A stretch of DNA of 64,000 nucleotides, taken from positions 2,359,781-2,423,780 of the forward strand of contig NZ_SHKN01000001.1 in NCBI RefSeq assembly GCF_004217115.1, given 5' to 3'. Shown piece by piece: positions 1 to 9,973 of this stretch (within the stretch, counting starts at the first letter, position 1; each line of letters starts with the position of its first letter). The DNA comes from Ancylomarina subtilis (lineage in GTDB: Bacteria > Bacteroidota > Bacteroidia > Bacteroidales > Marinifilaceae). The translations under genes were made by a program, and so were the position numbers. A model generated the notes under the pieces. The model had not been told where the DNA came from and did no database searches. It saw only the letters and a program-made list of their open reading frames with translations.

Positions 1-2084
1 ATAAAGAAAAAAAACGATTCGAATTTGAATCAATTTTCCCTAAAAAATTAAACTCTCAAAAAGAACTTGACAGTATAGCTGCCATAGCAGAATCTTTACC
101 TTTTTATAAGGGCAGTTTAGTCAACAACGATACCCACACCTATTTGATGGCCATTACCGTCAATGGGAGAGTTATGGGGTCTAAGGCGAGAGAACCTCTG
201 GTAAAAGCTGTGCATCAAAGATCCGAGACCTTTGCTAAGAAGCACAACTTGCAAATGCGTTACTCAGGCTTACCTTACATCAGGGTGGTTATGGCTCAAA
301 TGATAAAGAAAGAGATGAACATGTTTATTCTCTTGTCTTTATTGGTAACAGCCATTATCCTTTTTATGTTCTTCCGATCATTCAAAGTCGTTTTCTTTTG
401 CATGTTGGTTGTTGGATTAAGTGTTGTTTGGGCCGTAGGATCCATGGTTCTTTTCGACTATAAGATTACACTTCTGACTGCCATGTTACCGCCTCTTCTG
501 GTTGTAATTGGTATTCCCAACTCTGTATTTCTCATCAATAAATACCATGGAGAATACGTCAGACATCGTAATAAAATTAAAGCCCTGCAGCGCGTTGTCT
601 CCAAAATTGGAAATGCAACGTTCTTAACCAACTTGACAACTGCATCGGGTTTTGCAACCTTCATAATTACATCAAGTAAAATTTTAAAAGAGTTTGGTGT
701 TGTCGCCTCTTTGAACATTATGGTTGTGTTCGTTTTATCATTGGTGCTGATTCCCATCATTTTTAGTTTTCTGGCACCACCAGACAATAAAGCAACTCAA
801 CATCTCGATAATAAGTTTACCAACAAATTTGTTTCAACTCTTGAGAAAATTGTATTGAATCATCGCAAAGCCGTTTATTTAATCACGGGCTCACTGGTAA
901 TTATTAGTATTATTGGTATCAGCCAAATGAAGAGTACAGGATATATGGTGGACGATCTTCCTCATGATAATACCATTTATCAGGATCTGAAGTTTTTTGA
1001 AGAAAATCTTGATGGCATTATGCCTTTGGAAGTTGTAGTCGAAACGAATAAAAAAAACGGGGCTCTTAAACTTTCTACCCTTAAACGCATTGAGAAATTA
1101 AACGATTCATTAAAACAATACCCTACAATTTCAGCTTCACTATCACTAGTTGAAGGAGCAAAATTTGCCCATCAGGCCTACTACAATGGCAAGGAAAAAT
1201 ATTACAAAATGCCGAGTAGTAATGTAAAGAATATCATACTGTCATACCTCTCGAAAGCAGATATTAAAGGTGATGTCAATATTTTTGATTCTTTTATCGA
1301 TTCAACCCAAACTCAAACTCGCATGAGTTTTAGGATGAAAGATATTGGAACCACAAAGATGGAGCAGATGGAAAAAGTTATTTTGGGGCATGTTAACCAG
1401 ATTTTTCCAAAAGACAAATACAAAGTTACTGTAACGGGTTCAAGTATAGTCTTTTTTAAAGGGACACAATACCTGATAAAAAATCTATTCTTAAGTTTGG
1501 CGCTGGCAGTTGTATTGATCGCCTCTTTTATGGCCTGGATGTTTTCATCAAAAAGAATGGTGTTGGTGGCCCTTATCCCCAACTTAATTCCCTTGATAAT
1601 TACAGCTGCACTAATGGGGTATTTTGGTATCCCTATTAAAGCCTCAACCATATTGGTTTTTAGTATTGCGTTTGGTATCTCGGTAGATGACACCATCCAT
1701 TATCTGGCAAAATATCGTCAAGAACTTAAAATAACCAATTGGAGTATCAAAAATTCGGTTGTTCTGGCACTTCGCGAAACAGGACAAAGTATGATGTATA
1801 CATCCATCATCTTATTCTTTGGATTTGGTATATTCTCTTTATCCGATTTTGGAGGAACAGTTTCCTTGGGAGTTTTAGTTTCAGTGACCTTGTTATCAGC
1901 AATGCTTTCAAACTTGATTCTGTTGCCGTCATTACTACTTACTCTTGAACGATTAATTACAAATAAATCGTTTAAAGAACCACTCTTACATATCTTCAAC
2001 GAAGAGGAAGATATTGAGTTGGATGATTTAAAGATTGCCTACTCAGAAACAAAAGAAACAGATGAGATAGAAGTGGGTCTTTAA
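1..2084 (+). CDS. RND/MMPL-family efflux transporter, 5' truncated by the window edge
   Basis: The reading frame is open from the first complete codon at base 3, well before the first internal ATG at 144, so the gene begins outside the window. About 693 residues are visible. They show part of a periplasmic loop, a first bundle of hydrophobic helices around residues 100-260, a second large soluble loop, and a second helix bundle near the C-terminus. The motif GISVDDTIHYLAKYRQ in the second bundle is typical of the MMPL/SSD-like branch of RND transporters, whose helix-4 acidic residues carry protons. The protein probably exports a lipid or hydrophobic compound across the inner membrane; the substrate cannot be deduced. 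The C-terminus is a short acidic cytoplasmic tail. No membrane-fusion or TolC partner is visible downstream. Confidence 0.88.
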   Translation, partial: KEKKRFEFESIFPKKLNSQKELDSIAAIAESLPFYKGSLVNNDTHTYLMAITVNGRVMGSKAREPLVKAVHQRSETFAKKHNLQMRYSGLPYIRVVMAQMIKKEMNMFILLSLLVTAIILFMFFRSFKVVFFCMLVVGLSVVWAVGSMVLFDYKITLLTAMLPPLLVVIGIPNSVFLINKYHGEYVRHRNKIKALQRVVSKIGNATFLTNLTTASGFATFIITSSKILKEFGVVASLNIMVVFVLSLVLIPIIFSFLAPPDNKATQHLDNKFTNKFVSTLEKIVLNHRKAVYLITGSLVIISIIGISQMKSTGYMVDDLPHDNTIYQDLKFFEENLDGIMPLEVVVETNKKNGALKLSTLKRIEKLNDSLKQYPTISASLSLVEGAKFAHQAYYNGKEKYYKMPSSNVKNIILSYLSKADIKGDVNIFDSFIDSTQTQTRMSFRMKDIGTTKMEQMEKVILGHVNQIFPKDKYKVTVTGSSIVFFKGTQYLIKNLFLSLALAVVLIASFMAWMFSSKRMVLVALIPNLIPLIITAALMGYFGIPIKASTILVFSIAFGISVDDTIHYLAKYRQELKITNWSIKNSVVLALRETGQSMMYTSIILFFGFGIFSLSDFGGTVSLGVLVSVTLLSAMLSNLILLPSLLLTLERLITNKSFKEPLLHIFNEEEDIELDDLKIAYSETKETDEIEVGL

Positions 2085-2112
2085 AAATATTGCATACACT
2101 AAAAGACAATAT

Positions 2113-2147
2113 ACCCGGTAGTTTGAAACTATCGGGTTTGTTGTTTT
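2113..2147 (+). terminator. Rho-independent terminator after the RND transporter
   Basis: Inverted repeat 2113-2124/2126-2137 with one G-T wobble, the innermost bases forming the loop, followed by a T-rich tract. It lies about 30 bases after the transporter stop codon. Confidence 0.75.
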
Positions 2148-2271
2148 TATGCTTTTGGTAAAGACTTCAGACCACGAACATGACAAATATCATATTGCTT
2201 ATTTAAAATCTTTCTTAATTTAAACAGATTAAATAAAGATAGGTGACCGAAACTAAAAAAATCAATATATC

Positions 2272-3804
2272 ATGTCAAATTTTGGAATCAGAGAAAGTCT
2301 AAAACGATTAGGAATTTCAGAGGTAAATTCAGGAGTTACAACAGGAACCCAATGGTTCGAATGTAAAGGAAATATAACAAGTTCGTACTCTCCAATTGAT
2401 GATTCTGAGATTGCAAAAGTTGTAAACGCAGATATAAACGATTATGAAAAAGTACTGGATACTGCGCAAGAAGCATTTAAACAATGGAAAAAAGTTCCGG
2501 CACCAGCTCGTGGTGAAGTGGTAAGACAAATAGGAAATGCCTTACGTGAGGCTAAGGAAGACTTGGGTAAATTGGTCAGCTTCGAAATGGGTAAAATCTA
2601 CCAAGAGGGTTTAGGCGAAGTTCAGGAAATGATTGATATTTGTGATTTTGCTGTCGGCCTTTCGCGTCAACTTTATGGTTTCACCATGCATTCAGAACGC
2701 CCCGATCATAAAATGATGGATCAATATCATCCACTGGGAGTTGTTGGGGTTATTTCAGCCTTCAACTTCCCCGTAGCCGTTTGGGCATGGAATGCGATGA
2801 TTGCAGCTGTTTGTGGTGATGTCGTGATTTGGAAACCCAGTTCAAAAGTCCCTCTTTGTGCATTAGCCTGCCAAAACATCATTCAAAAAGTATTGAAAGA
2901 TAATGATGTGCCTGAGGGGGTATTCAACTTAGTTGTGGCCAAATCATCGGTAATGGGTGATAACTTTATAGAAGATAAACGTGTGCCTCTAATCTCAGTG
3001 ACAGGGTCAACAGCCATTGGGAAACGAGTAGCTGAAAAAGTTGGCGCTCGTTTGGGAAGAACCATTGCCGAATTGGGAGGAAACAACGCTATTATTGTTG
3101 CCCCATCGGCAGATTTAGATATGGCTATTCCTGGTATTGTATTTGGTTCAGTTGGAACTGCTGGTCAACGATGCACCTCTACCCGACGCCTAATCATACA
3201 CGAAGATATTTATGACGATGTTAAAAATCGTCTACTAAATGCATATGCTCAGGTTGAGAAAAAAATTGGCAACCCGCTTGATCCCAGCACACTGGTTGGT
3301 CCTGTTATCGACAAGGATGCAGTTAAGATTTACAAAACTGCTCTGGCAGAAGTAAAAAAAGCCGGCGGCCAAGTTGTATTTGGCGATAAAGTTCTGAAAG
3401 GGAATTATGTACTACCCAGTTTCTGCGAAGTCGAAAATCATTGGCAAATTGTTCAGGATGAATCATTCGTTCCTGTGCTTTATATCATGAAATATAACAC
3501 ACTTGATCAGGCTATAGCTATGCACAATGATGTGCCACAAGGTTTATCATCGTCAATCTTTACCATGAATATGAGAGAGGCTCAAACTTTCCTATCAACA
3601 GTGGGTAGCGATTGTGGGATTGCAAATGTGAATATTGGAACCTCCGGAGCCGAAATTGGTGGCGCTTTTGGTGGTGAGAAAGAAACGGGTGGCGGTCGCG
3701 AGTCGGGTTCTGATTCGTGGAAGACCTATATGCGTCGCCAAACCAATACCATCAATTATGGTACAGATCTTCCACTTGCTCAGGGCATCAAATTCGATCT
3801 CTAA
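2272..3804 (+). CDS. Aldehyde dehydrogenase, ALDH7/antiquitin-like (probable L-aminoadipate-semialdehyde / piperideine-6-carboxylate dehydrogenase)
   Basis: A 510-residue NAD(P)-dependent aldehyde dehydrogenase of normal family length. The general-base glutamate lies in AELGGN (about E267) and the nucleophilic cysteine in GQRCTSTRR (about C301). The N-terminal half, with GLSRQLYGFTMHSERPDH and the FNFPVAVWAWN segment, resembles the ALDH7 (antiquitin, AmaB) subfamily, which oxidises alpha-aminoadipate semialdehyde in lysine catabolism. It is cytosolic, with no signal peptide. It is monocistronic, flanked by terminators on both sides, so there is no operon context to confirm the substrate. Subfamily assignment rests on overall resemblance; the ALDH fold and catalysis are certain. 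Confidence 0.9.
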   Translation: MSNFGIRESLKRLGISEVNSGVTTGTQWFECKGNITSSYSPIDDSEIAKVVNADINDYEKVLDTAQEAFKQWKKVPAPARGEVVRQIGNALREAKEDLGKLVSFEMGKIYQEGLGEVQEMIDICDFAVGLSRQLYGFTMHSERPDHKMMDQYHPLGVVGVISAFNFPVAVWAWNAMIAAVCGDVVIWKPSSKVPLCALACQNIIQKVLKDNDVPEGVFNLVVAKSSVMGDNFIEDKRVPLISVTGSTAIGKRVAEKVGARLGRTIAELGGNNAIIVAPSADLDMAIPGIVFGSVGTAGQRCTSTRRLIIHEDIYDDVKNRLLNAYAQVEKKIGNPLDPSTLVGPVIDKDAVKIYKTALAEVKKAGGQVVFGDKVLKGNYVLPSFCEVENHWQIVQDESFVPVLYIMKYNTLDQAIAMHNDVPQGLSSSIFTMNMREAQTFLSTVGSDCGIANVNIGTSGAEIGGAFGGEKETGGGRESGSDSWKTYMRRQTNTINYGTDLPLAQGIKFDL

Positions 3805-3826
3805 AATCAAGATCAAATCGAGATAA

Positions 3827-3862
3827 AAAACCTCTCAACAAATATTCGTTGAGGGGTTTTCA
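3827..3862. terminator. Bidirectional terminator between convergent genes
   Basis: Stem 3827-3839/3848-3860 with one wobble pair, A-tract on the left and T-tract on the right. It sits between the convergent ALDH (+) and acid phosphatase (-) genes and can serve both. Confidence 0.8.
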
Positions 3863-3882
3863 TTTGTATTGTATTTTGAGAA

Positions 3883-4701
3883 TTAATTAGCCAATTCTTT
3901 ATAGCCAATTAATGCCTCTTTTCTCAAGTCATTTTTTTGCTCAGGAGTCAGACCTTTCTGACCTTTAAAGGCTACCCTTTCCCAAGATCCGTACATTGGA
4001 TTTGGCAAAATAATAAAACGCTTACCAAAATCAGCTTTGTGAGCATCCACCGAACCAAAGCCAAATTCTTTGCTTCGATCTTCAAAAAGCTCATCAAAAT
4101 CACCAATATTATCACCAGCTAAAATTAGAATTTCATGTGTTTCTGTCACTTTATTTCGACGTACAGTTTTAACACTGGTATCAGTTTTTAATAGCATATG
4201 AGCCTCATCAGCAAAAGGAAAGCCTAAGGCTTTAAGGTTTTGAAGCGTAACTGCAGTTTCATTCACCGATCGGTTTGAAATATAGAAGGTTTCAACACCT
4301 TTTGATTCAGCAAATTTCAGAAACTCTAAAGATCCCGGTGTAGGACGAGCTGCTGCTTTAGATGTCCATTCGTTCCACAATTCCTTTGAAAAAGCTTTAC
4401 CCGTTCTTATCGAGTAAGCCTCGAAAGGGCTATTATCAAGAACAGTTTCATCAATATCAACCACAACGGCTTTGGGTTTATTATTTTTTGATTCGGCTAA
4501 ATTTGCAACTAAGGATTGTTTTGCAAAATTATAGGCTTGATAATACAACGCTCTGCATTCCGATGCTCTCTGATACCAAAGAGTCGACATGGTCAGATAA
4601 TCATTTTGTTGATTTTGAGCTTTTGTATCGGTTGAGGCTGGCTTGCTACATGAAGCTAAGGCTAGTGCAAAAACAAATAGTGCATAAATATGTTTCTTCA
4701 T
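3883..4701 (-). CDS. 5'-nucleotidase, lipoprotein e(P4) family (class C acid phosphatase)
   Basis: A 272-residue lipoprotein. The start at 4701 is chosen because it gives a typical signal peptide (MKKHIYALFVFALALASC) with lipidated Cys18; an in-frame upstream start at 4758 would add 19 residues in front. The HAD-type nucleophile motif VDIDET (D82, D84) is present, as is the later GDNIGDFDELF motif for magnesium binding. Members such as Haemophilus P4 (Hel) dephosphorylate nucleotides, for example NMN, at the cell surface to allow nucleoside uptake. It is probably anchored in the outer membrane facing the periplasm or exterior. It is a single-gene unit on the minus strand. Confidence 0.9.
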   Translation of the reverse strand: MKKHIYALFVFALALASCSKPASTDTKAQNQQNDYLTMSTLWYQRASECRALYYQAYNFAKQSLVANLAESKNNKPKAVVVDIDETVLDNSPFEAYSIRTGKAFSKELWNEWTSKAAARPTPGSLEFLKFAESKGVETFYISNRSVNETAVTLQNLKALGFPFADEAHMLLKTDTSVKTVRRNKVTETHEILILAGDNIGDFDELFEDRSKEFGFGSVDAHKADFGKRFIILPNPMYGSWERVAFKGQKGLTPEQKNDLRKEALIGYKELAN

Positions 4702-4868
4702 ATCAATTGAAATTTTATGTTTAAATTGGGATGAATTTACAAAATGGTTTTGCATCACGAAGATAAAAACAAAATCAGTTCAATCTGTTGTCATCAAATT
4801 AATTTCTAAATTTTATTTAAAAGCCCTGTAACTTTTCAAAAAGTTATTCGTTTTAGAGAAGAATACCT

Positions 4869-5354
4869 ATGAAACTCGAAGAGTACAATATAAGCGTCGA
4901 TCAACACTCTGATGGAGTCTTTCGTTTTATCCTTAAAAATATTAAAGATGAGGATAAGGCGCGTGATATTGTACAAGATAGTTTCGAGAAACTTTGGCGA
5001 AACGTCGATAATATTAATTTCCTGAAGGTGAAGTCGTATCTGTATACAACCGCCTACCGAACCATGATTGATTTAATCAGGCGGGAAAAACGGAAAGAAG
5101 ACTTTGATCAGGTTGATGTGAGTACCTATTCACACTCGCAACATTATACCGATTTAAAAGAGATACTCGATCAGGCACTGGAACGACTCTCTGATATCCA
5201 ACGATCCGTGGTCTTACTCCGCGATTATGAAGGCTACAATTATCAGGAAATAGCTGAAATTACAGAGCTGTCAGAATCACAGGTTAAGGTATATATCTAC
5301 CGGGCAAGAAAAAAAATGAAAGACTATATAGGCCATTTAGAAAGTATCATTTGA
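4869..5354 (+). CDS. ECF-type RNA polymerase sigma factor
   Basis: A 161-residue sigma-70 family protein with region 2 (about residues 12-75, containing EDKARDIVQDSFEKLWRN and ending in DLIRREKR) and region 4 (about 105-155, with a helix-turn-helix around YNYQEIAEITELSESQVK). Regions 1 and 3 are absent, as in group 4 (ECF) factors. It is followed 23 bases later by a membrane protein likely to regulate it and then by an outer-membrane protein gene, so it probably controls an envelope-linked regulon and perhaps its own operon. The inducing signal is unknown. Confidence 0.92.
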   Translation: MKLEEYNISVDQHSDGVFRFILKNIKDEDKARDIVQDSFEKLWRNVDNINFLKVKSYLYTTAYRTMIDLIRREKRKEDFDQVDVSTYSHSQHYTDLKEILDQALERLSDIQRSVVLLRDYEGYNYQEIAEITELSESQVKVYIYRARKKMKDYIGHLESII

Positions 5355-5377
5355 ACTAAAAACAGTCAGAATAAATA

Positions 5378-6463
5378 ATGAGAACGATTAACAGAGATAA
5401 CTACGAAGAATTTTTCATCGATTATATCGAAGGAGAATTGAATGCCGAAGAGAATTTGGCGTTGCAGTCGTTTCTTGCGCTTAATCCGGATTTGCACGAC
5501 GAGTTGGATGAAATGTGTGATTTCGATTTCACGCTTGAATCTGCTGATTTTAATGCAAATAAACCTGCTCTAAAAGACATTCCTTTTCAGACTAATTTTG
5601 ATGATTTTTGTATTGCTCTTATCGAAAACGACTTAGATACTTATGATAAAAAGGCTTTTGAAGAATTCGTAGCCGAAAATCCTGATAAACAAGTTGATCT
5701 CGATTTATATTTTAAAACAAAACTGAAGGCCGATACAACACTTATTTATAAGGATAAAAAGGGGTTGAAGAGAAGAAATAAAGGTTTGGTCATCAAACAA
5801 TTTATTTATACAAGTCTTGCCGCGGCAGCTTCAATTGCCATTCTTTTCACGGTTTGGACAAGCGAAATTGAGAAAAATCCTGGCGATACTCAATACAACC
5901 AATTTTCTCAAAACACCCCCATACAAATCTCAACACCAGATTCTGTAAAAAAGGGCATTACCCAAGAATTGGAAACAGAAAAAAATTCCGAAGATATTTC
6001 TAAGACAAAAAAGAGTAAGGAAACGACTCCAAACAAGATTAAAGGGAAAATTCAGAATAAACAGATTAATAAGATGGATGCTTTGCCCATCAAAGCAGCA
6101 ATCTCTCCCAAACAAGTGGTTGACAAAATTGAAGTCAAACAACTTATTGCAGAAAATAAAGTTGTTCCTATTAAAAATTCAACTGAGTTGAACCTTAAAT
6201 TGATTACACACAAGGAAATTACACCTGAGAAAACAGAAAATACGGGACTTGCCATGCTGGGGCTCTCATGGAAAGCAAGTAAGGGTGACGATGAAGTCAA
6301 GGAAAAATCAACTCTGCTTAAGATTGCGAGCTATGGGGTTAATAAAATTGGAAAACTTGCTGGAAAAAAAATCAATCTTGAGAAAAAATACGATCCTAAG
6401 ACTGACAAAACAAGAGTGGCATTTAACACCTATGGCATTGGATTCTCGACGCCTGTAAAATAA
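5378..6463 (+). CDS. Membrane protein with duplicated N-terminal module, putative anti-sigma factor
   Basis: A 361-residue protein not confidently assignable to a named family. The first about 130 residues contain two similar acidic segments (EEFFIDYIEGELNAEE and DDFCIALIENDLDTYD, each followed by a short FL/FVxxNPD stretch), which looks like an internal duplication. A single membrane helix follows at about residues 147-165 (IYTSLAAAASIAILFTV), then a long Lys/Glu/Thr-rich periplasmic linker and a small C-terminal domain ending near GIGFSTPVK. Position directly after an ECF sigma gene and the cytoplasmic-module/helix/periplasm topology suggest an anti-sigma role. The zinc-binding HxxxCxxC of ZAS anti-sigma domains is absent. 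The function is inferred from context only. Confidence 0.6.
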   Translation: MRTINRDNYEEFFIDYIEGELNAEENLALQSFLALNPDLHDELDEMCDFDFTLESADFNANKPALKDIPFQTNFDDFCIALIENDLDTYDKKAFEEFVAENPDKQVDLDLYFKTKLKADTTLIYKDKKGLKRRNKGLVIKQFIYTSLAAAASIAILFTVWTSEIEKNPGDTQYNQFSQNTPIQISTPDSVKKGITQELETEKNSEDISKTKKSKETTPNKIKGKIQNKQINKMDALPIKAAISPKQVVDKIEVKQLIAENKVVPIKNSTELNLKLITHKEITPEKTENTGLAMLGLSWKASKGDDEVKEKSTLLKIASYGVNKIGKLAGKKINLEKKYDPKTDKTRVAFNTYGIGFSTPVK

Positions 6464-6652
6464 ATTTAAGATTCCTTCACATCGCCTGTAACAAATCGTC
6501 AACCATTTCGTCTTATTATTGATTTTAAACTTTATCAAAGTATAAATTAAAATCTGATCAGATCACAAACTAATAATTTAAACAAACATCCATTGATGGA
6601 AAAGAATCACATCTAGATTCTCTTTTAAATAAACGACTGAAATTTTAACGAT

Positions 6653-7726
6653 ATGAAAAGATACCTACTGATATTATTTGCATTAATACTGACTTTAGGA
6701 AGTCAGGCACAAGTTGCTAATGACAGTTTAAAAACTGACAGTATCAAAAAAAAGAAAATTATAGTTGAAGACAATTGGTCAAACAAAAAGCAGAAAAAAG
6801 CTAAAAGACCGGAATACAGAGCACCTGAATCTAAAAAGAGAAACACAATTTACAAGGACACCACTGATATAAAGGTGCTTAATAAAGACTTCATACAGGT
6901 GATGGAATCCGGAAAAGGAACCAAAGTAAAGGTCAGAGGAATTGGTGACTTTGAAGATGATTCTGACACAACAAAAATCAGAATTGGTCGCAAACAGATC
7001 AACATCATTGATGGCTGGCACGGGACTCGAATCCGAATAGAGAAAGTGCGTCGATGGGATGAAGAAACAAAAACCTATAAAAAACCAACATTTAGAGGTC
7101 ACTGGACAGGTTTTGAGATGGGGATTAATGCTTTTGCAAATTCGGACTATTCAGGCTACGCTACAGCTGATAAAGACTTTATGGATTTGAACTTAGCAAA
7201 ATCTATTGCTGTAAACCTTAACTTCCTTCAATACGACATCAGTTTGCAAAAAAACAAAACCAATATTGGTCTGGTTACCGGTATGGGGTTAGAGTGGAAT
7301 AATTACCGTTTCGATCAGGACATTACGCTGCAAGAAATTGATGGTAAAATCTATCCCAATCCTATTAATTCGGATTGGAGTGTGAGAAAATCAAAGTTGA
7401 CTTCACTTTACTTAACTGTTCCATTATTGCTTGAGTTTCAAATTCCGGTAAAGAATGATCATAAAATACATATGTCAGCAGGTTTAGTTGGTGGTTTACG
7501 TTTAGGCACACACACAAAGATAAAATACAAAAAAAGTGGCAACACACATAAAGATAAAGACAGAGACGATTATAATCTGCAAGCTTTTCGTTACAGTGCA
7601 CAAGTTCGTTTAGGCTACAGAGCCATCAATCTTTTTGCCAATTACGGCATGACCGATTTATTTAGAAACAATAAAGGACCGGAACTGACCCCATATACAA
7701 TCGGTTTAACATTAGTTCGATTCTAG
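6653..7726 (+). CDS. Outer-membrane beta-barrel protein (PorT-like/OMP_b-brl type)
   Basis: A 357-residue secreted protein with an N-terminal signal peptide (MKRYLLILFALILTLGSQAQ). A basic, low-complexity linker covers roughly residues 30-80. The C-terminal two thirds has alternating short amphipathic strands and aromatic ends (for example TIGLTLVRF at the C-terminus), as expected for a small beta-barrel. It is the third gene of the unit with the ECF sigma factor and its putative regulator, separated by 189 bases, so it may be a regulon target or a sensor. The exact role is unknown. Confidence 0.65.
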   Translation: MKRYLLILFALILTLGSQAQVANDSLKTDSIKKKKIIVEDNWSNKKQKKAKRPEYRAPESKKRNTIYKDTTDIKVLNKDFIQVMESGKGTKVKVRGIGDFEDDSDTTKIRIGRKQINIIDGWHGTRIRIEKVRRWDEETKTYKKPTFRGHWTGFEMGINAFANSDYSGYATADKDFMDLNLAKSIAVNLNFLQYDISLQKNKTNIGLVTGMGLEWNNYRFDQDITLQEIDGKIYPNPINSDWSVRKSKLTSLYLTVPLLLEFQIPVKNDHKIHMSAGLVGGLRLGTHTKIKYKKSGNTHKDKDRDDYNLQAFRYSAQVRLGYRAINLFANYGMTDLFRNNKGPELTPYTIGLTLVRF

Positions 7727-7747
7727 ATCAATTAAAAATTCTTTCAA

Positions 7748-7783
7748 AGAGCGCTCTACGACTAGTATAGCGCTCTTTTTTTT
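7748..7783 (+). terminator. Rho-independent terminator after the barrel protein gene
   Basis: Perfect 8-bp stem agagcgct/agcgctct (7748-7755/7769-7776) followed by a T-run. Confidence 0.85.
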
Positions 7784-7955
7784 GTGAATTCTCATATTAA
7801 GATGATGAACATCAAAAAATGTCGGATTAATGTTTTATATTGCACATGAAAACTCAACTACTCGTTCTTGATCTTATCGATAACACAATATTCATGCTGA
7901 AGCTGATCAAAAAAAGAGATGTTGTTTGAACTAACATAAAGCTGAATTCTTATTT

Positions 7956-9962
7956 GTGAAAAGAATTATCTACATATTCATTACTTTTTGTCTTATTTTT
8001 AAGACTAGTTTTGCCATTTCCGGCCCTCAATCTAAAATCGATAGTCTTACAGAACTGTGTACTCAAACTGCTGGGCGGGAAAGGTTAGAAAATTTTCTTG
8101 AACTCAGTAAAGGCTATTGGGAAATTGACCCTCCCCAAGCCATCCAACTATCAAACCAAGCTCTGGCTCTGGCTAGAAACCTCGATTACAATAAAGAGGT
8201 TGCAAAAGCCATGTATTATTTGGGTTGTGCCTATCATATCAACAATCAATACGATTTATCACTATCATCTCTTCTTGATGCCTATCGGTTTTCAAACCAA
8301 AATAAATTTCTGAAAACGAATGCCAAAGTCGCTCTTCAATTGGGGATTGTCTATTATCAATTAGGGAAATATGGGAAATCCTTTAAATTCTCACAAGAGG
8401 CATATAAAACATTCAATCTTTTAGATGATAAAAAAGGCCTAGCAAGATGCTTGAGTCTTATAGGTCTGTATCATAAATCCCAAAATCGAAATGATATTGC
8501 TTTAGATTATTTAGATCGGGGATTGAAATCAGCTAAAGAAATAAATGATGATGAACTCATTTGTGATGCACTTAACGACTTAGGTAAATTTTATACTGAG
8601 ACAGGTAATATTTTAGGAGCAATTAAGGTTTACAAAGAAGCTGTTAGCTACCATCGGGATAATAGTTTAAACTACAATGTTGGTTTATTCGAATTAAATC
8701 TGGGAGTGTTGTACCTAAAACATAACGAAAATGAAAAGGCTCTTTCACATTTAAATAAGGGCTATCATATTGCAAAAAAATTAAAGTCGCACCGACTGTA
8801 TAGTTCATATTATGATTTTTTATCTCAATACTACACAAATAAGAAATCATACTCTGAGGCTTTAAGTACCTATCAAAAAGCACAAGCTTATAAAGATTCT
8901 ATCATTGATGATCAGCAAAGTAATAAGATTACAGATCTGGAGGTGCGTCAAGCCACACGAAACAAAGAGATTGAAAATCAAAAACTAAGAGAAAACAATC
9001 AAAAACAAGAAGTTGAGATATTTCGTCAGTATGTTTTGAGTCTATCTATTGTTCTTGCTTTAATTACCGGAATTTTCATCTTATTTATTCGTTATCGTAA
9101 CAACCGAAGACAAAGCGATATTCTTGAGCTCGAAAAAAGTATGGCTGATCAGCATGCAAAAGAAATGTTTGCAAAAAAAGAAGCCCTGCAAAGAAGTGAA
9201 GAAGCCCTAAAAGCCGCCAACGAAACAAAAGATAAGATGTTTTCATTGATTGCGCACGACCTAAGAGGGTCTGTTGGTAACATTAGCAATGGACTTAGAA
9301 TGCTTTTAACTGAAGATGACCTTGTTCTTTCTGAGAAAGAAAGTAAAGAATTTCTGGGATCCCTCTTCCACTCTGCTGACAATTCATACGAACTCCTTGA
9401 GAATCTTTTAGCTTGGGCTAGAAATCAGAGTCACTCAATTGCTCCAAACTTGGAAATGGTCGACTTGGATTCAATTATACTTTCAAATCTGGAACTCCTT
9501 TCGGAATTGAGTAAAATCAAAACCATTAAACTCTTTACATCGACAGTAAACAAGGTTAATATTTTCTGTGATCGAAATATGGTGCATACCGTACTTCGAA
9601 ATTTCATTTCCAATGCAATCAAATTCACTAACAAAGGCGGAGCAATCGAAATTCGAACAGAGGTAAAAGAACACTTTGTAAGCGTATCGGTTATCGATGA
9701 TGGTGTCGGTATGCGTAAAGATCAAATTCAGAATATCCATAAAGGATTTACAACTGATGGTACGGCTAACGAGAAGGGAACCGGAATTGGATTAGCCCTG
9801 TGCCGCGACTTTCTTGCCAAAAATAATGGATGGTTCAATGTTAGTAGTGAAGTTGATAAAGGTAGTACGTTTACTTTTACTGTACCACGACGCCCCTTAA
9901 CCAAAAGAAAATTCTCCGAATTAATCAAAGAAGAAGACAGCTATTCCCTTCTAAATATTTAA
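7956..9962 (+). CDS. TPR-domain sensor histidine kinase
   Basis: A 668-residue hybrid of a periplasmic TPR sensor and a kinase. The GTG start at 7956 gives a good signal peptide (KRIIYIFITFCLIF...). Residues about 40-330 are tandem tetratricopeptide repeats, then a coiled coil and a single membrane helix (about 357-378). The HisKA domain has the phospho-accepting His in SLIAHDLRG (H434). The HATPase domain has an N box (NFISNAIKF, about 548), G1 DDGVGM and G2 GTGIGLAL. No receiver domain is fused and no response regulator gene is adjacent, so its partner is encoded elsewhere. Similar architectures are common in Bacteroidota; the ligand is unknown. Confidence 0.9.
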   Translation: MKRIIYIFITFCLIFKTSFAISGPQSKIDSLTELCTQTAGRERLENFLELSKGYWEIDPPQAIQLSNQALALARNLDYNKEVAKAMYYLGCAYHINNQYDLSLSSLLDAYRFSNQNKFLKTNAKVALQLGIVYYQLGKYGKSFKFSQEAYKTFNLLDDKKGLARCLSLIGLYHKSQNRNDIALDYLDRGLKSAKEINDDELICDALNDLGKFYTETGNILGAIKVYKEAVSYHRDNSLNYNVGLFELNLGVLYLKHNENEKALSHLNKGYHIAKKLKSHRLYSSYYDFLSQYYTNKKSYSEALSTYQKAQAYKDSIIDDQQSNKITDLEVRQATRNKEIENQKLRENNQKQEVEIFRQYVLSLSIVLALITGIFILFIRYRNNRRQSDILELEKSMADQHAKEMFAKKEALQRSEEALKAANETKDKMFSLIAHDLRGSVGNISNGLRMLLTEDDLVLSEKESKEFLGSLFHSADNSYELLENLLAWARNQSHSIAPNLEMVDLDSIILSNLELLSELSKIKTIKLFTSTVNKVNIFCDRNMVHTVLRNFISNAIKFTNKGGAIEIRTEVKEHFVSVSVIDDGVGMRKDQIQNIHKGFTTDGTANEKGTGIGLALCRDFLAKNNGWFNVSSEVDKGSTFTFTVPRRPLTKRKFSELIKEEDSYSLLNI

Positions 9963-9973
9963 ATTTAGACTTT

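Noticed and set aside
4702-4758. Longer N-terminus of the e(P4)-type lipoprotein
   Set aside because: It would place 19 polar residues before the lipoprotein signal peptide.
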